A DNA stretch of 24,473 nucleotides from a virus, in the IMG/VR virus record IMGVR_UViG_3300030202_000138, positions 1 through 24,473 of that record; one strand, written 5' to 3'. Numbering within the stretch: the first letter of the stretch is position 1; each line of letters opens with the position of its first letter. A program made the translations under genes and the position numbers. Below, in pieces: positions 20,366 through 24,473 of the stretch. Under the pieces are notes generated by a model. The model was not told the origin of the DNA and made no database searches. It saw only the letters and a program-made list of their open reading frames with translations.

Positions 20366-22830
20366 TAGTCTTTGCTCCCTTCATTGTTTAGAACCGCCTT
20401 GGCTATTTCGACACCAAGCCTAGCTCCCTCCATCTTTTCCTTTTCTGCCAGTTGAACGCCTTCGATCTCTCCCTCCAAGACCTCGCTGGCAATCTTTGCC
20501 CCAATCTGCGCACCAGTGATACGCTCGTTAGATTCAATTCTTTCACGCTCACGGGCATCAAGCATTTCTGCTTTGTCCATTTCCACGTCAGCTTTCATCT
20601 TGTCTGCCTGAGCCTTCCGTTCAACTTCCATCCGTCGAATGTTAAGCTCTTCCTGAGCCTGCTGGACGATTGGATCTTGAGCCTGCTCCATGGCTTGTTT
20701 CTGTTGGGCCTCTGCCTGATCTTTTTGTAGCAACTTGGTTGAAGCCTGAGCCAACAACATAGCCAGTTCTTTTTCTACGTCTCGTGGTAACGGCTCACCT
20801 TCTGGCGGAAGCGGCACGCCCATCTGCTGCTCAATCTCGTTACGATACTCAAACGCTAAGTGTTCGCGTATGTGTGTCTCTGCTGCGGCTTGGATAGCTC
20901 CTGCTTGTGGAGACTGAGAAACAAGCTGCATGATCTTGGGGTCCTGCAAAGCGTTCATGTGAACAGTAATGTGGGCCTTGTGATCTTGATACGAGAAAGC
21001 CTTGACGGGTTTGCCATTGATAATGTTTTCGTTCTCTGTAACAGGGTCTGTCGGCTTCATGTCGTCAGTGTCAGGAACAATCTTATCAACGTCTTGAAGC
21101 CCCATAGTCATCAGCATCTGACGATGAAGCTCAGGCAGATTGTACATTTGCGGAGCCTGTGCGGCTAACTGTAACGCGGCCTGATACTGCATGACCCGCT
21201 GCGCCATTGTCGTCGCGTTCGGGTCAGACACCGGAATGATGTCTACGCGGTCATCAAAATCTTCAGCCCTTACGGAGCCGGTTTCGTAGGCGTACTGCGC
21301 AGGAAGATACGTCTTAATCAAGCTGGCAAGAATACCAAACTCTTTGCGCATTGACGCGTGAAGCCTAGCCTGAACCGCAGACATAACTTTCATGCCACGC
21401 TCTATGATGGCAAGAGTAGTGCCCACGGGGGCTTCGTTGTTCATGTCGCTGATCTTCATATCAGCCAGCGAAGCAAACCTTCTGCCTTCCTCTACAATGT
21501 TCCCCAGCAACTGGTAAAGAACCCCACTGGGTTCTTTGTAGGGCATAAAGGTAATGTTGTCCCGAATAGCGCCGCCGGGCACATCCACATCCCGGAACTC
21601 GCCCGGCATGATTGGACTGTCATCACCTTTAATCCGCAACCCCCGTGACTTCAAGCCAGCCGGGAGGTTGGACAAAGTGCCCGCATCAACAAGCTGTCGG
21701 AGTATAGATGTTGCAGATTTTGTCAGCCCGCCGATGCAATGGATAAGCCCATAGCCATAAAACCCCAAGGACGGCAAATACTTATAGTGAACGAAGTGTA
21801 ACAGTTTCTTTTTAACGGGGTCTGTCTCTTCCCAGTTCCGATAGATTGAAAGCACTTTCCCTGATGACTTGTCGATGGTCACCACATAAGGCAATGCTAT
21901 GCCGGTCTCTTCTCCGTCCCGCTCGTCTTCAAAGCCCGCCAGATCCAAATCAACATGACACTCAAGAAGCGTGTAACGATCATCATACTCAAAGTCAGGC
22001 CGCTCGCCCTGCAAAGAATTGTACTGCTCCTGCACCTTGGTGTAGTCAGGAGACGGGTTGCCAAGATCAATATCCCTATAGAACCCTGCAACCTGTAGCT
22101 TACGGACCTCGTTCTTTGTCTTCTTCATTACGTGGGTATAGCGCCCACAACTCAGAAGATCGCTGGCCCCATAAGCAACAACCATATCTTCCGCAGGAAC
22201 AAACACAGCGGTTGGCCGCTCCATGTCGGCGTCATAGTAAACTTTTTTGAAAGCACTCCCCGCTAGCGGCAGAGCGAACAACATATTCTCATGCTCGCTT
22301 CGGTAGTCAGGCATCCCTTCCGTAAGCTGGTAGTTCATCTCGGTCTGAACACGAATAGCCTGAGCTTCTTTTTCTTCGGTCAGGTCTCCGATAATCTGAG
22401 TGCGAACCGGCCCCTTTGCAGGGAACGTCTCCATAATTGACTGCGCCTGAAAACGGATAACCGCTTCTGACAATACCGGGTGGAACACCCCGCACGCCCC
22501 CGGCCACGGCGTTGTTCGCTCTTCAATCTTTAGACCTAAAAGATCAAGGCCCTTGATATAAGTTTCTTCCCACTCACTGCGTGAAGCCCGGTCTGCCTCA
22601 AACGCGCCCATGAGCTCAGACTTGATAGAGCCTAATTCGCTTTCATCAATGTACTCAGCAAGATTAGAGCCATGCTCAATAAGATCTTCGGCTTCGGGAT
22701 CGAAGTCGATAACCACACCACCATCTGGCGTTTGTATAGACATTGCCTCGGGATTGACGATCTCAATCTCTACAGCATCGCCCTCTTCCATCGGCGTTCC
22801 CGATCCTGATAGGGCCTTATCAATTGCCAT
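20365..22830 (-). CDS. Portal protein (P22-like class)
   Basis: This 821-residue protein lies directly after terminase. The core shows portal features: FEADRASRSEWEETYIKGLD, RTTPWPGACGVFHPVLSEAV, a central LRQLVDAGTLSNLPAGLKSR with MPGEFRDVDVPGGAIRDN, and VGTTLAIIERGMKVMSAVQA followed by RLHASMRKEFGILASLIKTY. These fit the P22-type portals of marine podoviruses. The last ~130 residues form a long charged coiled coil (EELNIRRMEVERKAQADKMK, AEMLDARERERIESNERITG), as in the P22 barrel. The start at 22830 gives TAATG with the terminase stop and has GGAG at 22839-22842, 8 bases away. The longer frame from 22863 adds 11 residues inside terminase and lacks a site. It forms the DNA entry/exit ring. 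Confidence 0.92.
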   Translation of the reverse strand: MAIDKALSGSGTPMEEGDAVEIEIVNPEAMSIQTPDGGVVIDFDPEAEDLIEHGSNLAEYIDESELGSIKSELMGAFEADRASRSEWEETYIKGLDLLGLKIEERTTPWPGACGVFHPVLSEAVIRFQAQSIMETFPAKGPVRTQIIGDLTEEKEAQAIRVQTEMNYQLTEGMPDYRSEHENMLFALPLAGSAFKKVYYDADMERPTAVFVPAEDMVVAYGASDLLSCGRYTHVMKKTKNEVRKLQVAGFYRDIDLGNPSPDYTKVQEQYNSLQGERPDFEYDDRYTLLECHVDLDLAGFEDERDGEETGIALPYVVTIDKSSGKVLSIYRNWEETDPVKKKLLHFVHYKYLPSLGFYGYGLIHCIGGLTKSATSILRQLVDAGTLSNLPAGLKSRGLRIKGDDSPIMPGEFRDVDVPGGAIRDNITFMPYKEPSGVLYQLLGNIVEEGRRFASLADMKISDMNNEAPVGTTLAIIERGMKVMSAVQARLHASMRKEFGILASLIKTYLPAQYAYETGSVRAEDFDDRVDIIPVSDPNATTMAQRVMQYQAALQLAAQAPQMYNLPELHRQMLMTMGLQDVDKIVPDTDDMKPTDPVTENENIINGKPVKAFSYQDHKAHITVHMNALQDPKIMQLVSQSPQAGAIQAAAETHIREHLAFEYRNEIEQQMGVPLPPEGEPLPRDVEKELAMLLAQASTKLLQKDQAEAQQKQAMEQAQDPIVQQAQEELNIRRMEVERKAQADKMKADVEMDKAEMLDARERERIESNERITGAQIGAKIASEVLEGEIEGVQLAEKEKMEGARLGVEIAKAVLNNEGSKD

Positions 22831-24326
22831 TAATAATACTCCGCATAACGAGGTGGCATCCATTCGTCTTCTTCATCAGTAGGATTACGGATGAAGCCGC
22901 CTTGTCTAAATCGCATTAAAGCCTGCGTTGAACTGTCCACAAGGTCATCGTGATCCCCAGCGGGAAACGCAGCAAACTCTTCAATAACTTCTTCAGCCCA
23001 CCGTGTCATCGGTGCCCAGACCATACCCGATGCAAACATATCTGCCACAGAGTTTACGCGGGCAATCTTGTCGTTTCCCCTTGATGGGACATACTCCGAC
23101 ACAGGTATTCCCATCTGTCGAAGTTCAAACACCAAAGGCATCCCGGAGGCCTTACCTTCTACCAGAAACGCATCAGGTTCAACTTCCTGCCACATCTCGT
23201 ATGCACGCTTCTTAAGCTCTGGAAACTCCATGCGCTCCTTAAAAGCATCCAAAAGAATAATGTGCATAGCGTCTTCTTCCTCATTAAAGAAAACGCCCCA
23301 CGTTGTGCAAGCTGAGTAGTCCGACCTTTCCGTTTTAAGAAACGCCGTGTCCCAGCTTTGAATAACAAACTCGCAGGGAGGCGGGTGCTTGCCCTTCCAC
23401 TCCTGCCACCACTCCCTCTTAATCAGCGCTCCCTCTTCTGAGGTTGGATCTTGCTGATACTGCGCTGACCACTTCGATAACGGAAGTTCTGAGCGCAAGG
23501 CCTCTAACTCTTTAATGCCCCAGTATTCGGGCCACAGCGGATTACCTGAGGGCATAATGGCCGGGAGTTCAATCACCTCCCACTCATCAGAACCTGCCCG
23601 CTTCACAGAGTTATCTATAATCTTCCCGGTCAGGTCCCGCTTACTCCAGCGGGTCATCACCACGATGATGGCCCCTCCGGGCTGTAGTCGCTGGCGAGGA
23701 CCGGATGTGTACCACTCATACACACGGTCAAAGACTTCAGGATGATACTGCCCTTGGGCCGCATCCTGTTCTGAGTGAGGATCGTCAATGATCAGAACAT
23801 CTGCGCCTTTACCGGTAACCGCACCACCAACACCGATAGCAAAATACTCACCACCTTTGTTGGTGTTCCAGCGTCCCGCTGCTTTACTGTCCGACTGCAA
23901 CTGCGAGCCGGGAAAAATATCCTTGAAGCTCTGATCGCCAAACAGGTTACGAACCTTACGTCCAAAGCCTACAGCTAATTCTGCGGTATGCGCTGTCTGG
24001 ATAACTTTCTTTTCCGGCGTCTTCCCTAAGAACCAAGCGGGTAACAGGTAGGAAGCAAACTCAGACTTTGTATGTCGAGGAGGCATATTGACGATCAAGC
24101 GTTTTAGCTTGCCTTCGGCTACGCGCTCAAAGGCTTCAGCCATTGTCTTGTGGTGTTTGCCCTCAATGAAGGCAGGCCATACTGCTTTGACAAATGCAAG
24201 AAAGTCCGTCTGGCTTGCTTCCCGTGTCTTTGCTGTCTCCAGCTTCTCCATCAGTTCTAAGAGTTCACACTGCTCGTGATAGGGCAGTTGGCTTATCTGA
24301 GACTGAAGGGCAGCTAGAGTCTGCAT
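22830..24326 (-). CDS. terL: Terminase large subunit
   Basis: This 498-residue motor-nuclease packages DNA into the procapsid. The ATPase half shows a Walker A-like MPPRHTKSEF (81-90), a Walker B region VLIIDDPHSEQD (178-189, with Asp181-Asp182) and a coupling motif VVMTRWS (222-228). The RNase-H-fold nuclease half shows Asp326 (QSWDTAF), Glu390 (LVEGKASG) and GDHDDLVDS (457-465), the expected acidic triad. It is of the type often annotated as terminase_6C / psiM2 ORF9-like. Full length is consistent with the family. The ATG at 24326 abuts the stop of the upstream small basic gene. The small subunit was not seen in the window. Confidence 0.96.
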   Translation of the reverse strand: MQTLAALQSQISQLPYHEQCELLELMEKLETAKTREASQTDFLAFVKAVWPAFIEGKHHKTMAEAFERVAEGKLKRLIVNMPPRHTKSEFASYLLPAWFLGKTPEKKVIQTAHTAELAVGFGRKVRNLFGDQSFKDIFPGSQLQSDSKAAGRWNTNKGGEYFAIGVGGAVTGKGADVLIIDDPHSEQDAAQGQYHPEVFDRVYEWYTSGPRQRLQPGGAIIVVMTRWSKRDLTGKIIDNSVKRAGSDEWEVIELPAIMPSGNPLWPEYWGIKELEALRSELPLSKWSAQYQQDPTSEEGALIKREWWQEWKGKHPPPCEFVIQSWDTAFLKTERSDYSACTTWGVFFNEEEDAMHIILLDAFKERMEFPELKKRAYEMWQEVEPDAFLVEGKASGMPLVFELRQMGIPVSEYVPSRGNDKIARVNSVADMFASGMVWAPMTRWAEEVIEEFAAFPAGDHDDLVDSSTQALMRFRQGGFIRNPTDEEDEWMPPRYAEYY

Positions 24327-24473
24327 CTACTTCTTCTTCTTAGCGAAAGTTGAAACCATTGTTGGCTTTCCCTTTACGCCCTGCGCCTTAGCTCGCTTAC
24401 GCGACACAGCGCTTTTCTTCTGCGAAGACGACATTCGTTTTGCCTTAGCAAGCGGAACACACTTCGGATATTT
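24327..24473 (-). CDS. Basic small protein, N-terminus cut by window edge
   Basis: The right edge opens in frame with 48 codons before a TAG that directly abuts the terminase ATG. The visible part is strongly basic (KYPKCVPLAKAKRMSSSQKK, then SAVSRKRAKAQGV) and ends VSTFAKKKK. The KYPKCVP ... MS-SQ-KSAV-RKR ... KPT-VSTF pattern is one I recall in small marine phage proteins, where the Lys/Arg run could bind DNA. The true start lies outside. Its position upstream of terminase might suggest a packaging partner or small-subunit-like role, but the sequence shows no helix-turn-helix, so I leave function open. Confidence 0.75.
   Translation of the reverse strand, partial: KYPKCVPLAKAKRMSSSQKKSAVSRKRAKAQGVKGKPTMVSTFAKKKK

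Noticed and set aside
22831-22863. Upstream ATG giving an 11-residue longer portal protein
   Set aside because: The extension lies inside the terminase gene and lacks a ribosome site, whereas ATG 22830 forms TAATG with the terminase stop and has GGAG 8 bases upstream.
1-24473. tRNA genes, CRISPR arrays, insertion sequences, integrase or attachment sites
   Set aside because: I looked for repeat-spacer patterns, cloverleaf-like stems and transposase or integrase motifs and saw none. The repeats present are all within coding sequence.

Overview
The window is a contiguous piece of a tailed double-stranded DNA phage genome, almost certainly from an uncultured marine phage. Every gene I accept lies on the minus strand, so transcription runs from the right end (24473) to the left end (1). 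Genes are packed with 1-4 base ATGA or TAATG overlaps or gaps of a few bases, and no stretch over about 110 bases lacks a gene. By eye base composition is balanced (GC in the upper 40s percent), which argues against a SAR11 host. I cannot name the host; a moderate-GC marine bacterium is an inference. No integrase, replication, tRNA or CRISPR feature is visible, so lifestyle is undetermined.

Packaging and head region (24473-16571), in transcription order: a small basic protein cut by the window edge, terminase large subunit, portal protein, two small coupled ORFs, a GroES-like co-chaperonin, a coiled-coil scaffolding protein, a conserved 155-residue protein, a probable head decoration protein, and the major capsid protein (Mu gpT-like HK97-fold type). 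A strong intrinsic terminator directly follows the capsid gene.

Head completion and small-protein region (16459-11687): two beta-rich probable virion proteins, one with an internally duplicated domain; a tiny XhlA/holin-like one-TM protein; three small basic Gly/Lys-rich proteins, one with an AT-hook-like motif; then a gp4-like connector candidate, a small protein and a phage adaptor (SU10-like) candidate.

Tail region (11687-1): small tail proteins, a repeat-containing tail fibre, two large paralogous fibre/adhesin proteins (one with two LamG-like domains and a SPRY-like domain, the other with only SPRY-like plus the shared C-terminal part), a 38-residue very basic ORF, a tail-fibre-assembly-chaperone-like protein, a large tail hub protein (P22 gp10-like role inferred) with a repeat insertion, a small tail protein, and a proline-rich protein running off the left edge. 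No tape measure, sheath or tube gene is visible, and connector, adaptor and hub genes are present, so a short-tailed (podovirus) particle is the best inference.

The genes form one virion-building programme: terminase fills the capsid through the portal; scaffold, capsid protein and co-chaperonin build the shell, the last probably with host GroEL; connector, adaptor and hub close the head and form the tail; the fibres bind the host surface. I see no clearly new defence or mobile system. The points most worth a second look are the GroES gene between portal and scaffold, the fibre-gene duplication with a threefold internal repeat, and the set of small very basic proteins scattered through the structural operon.
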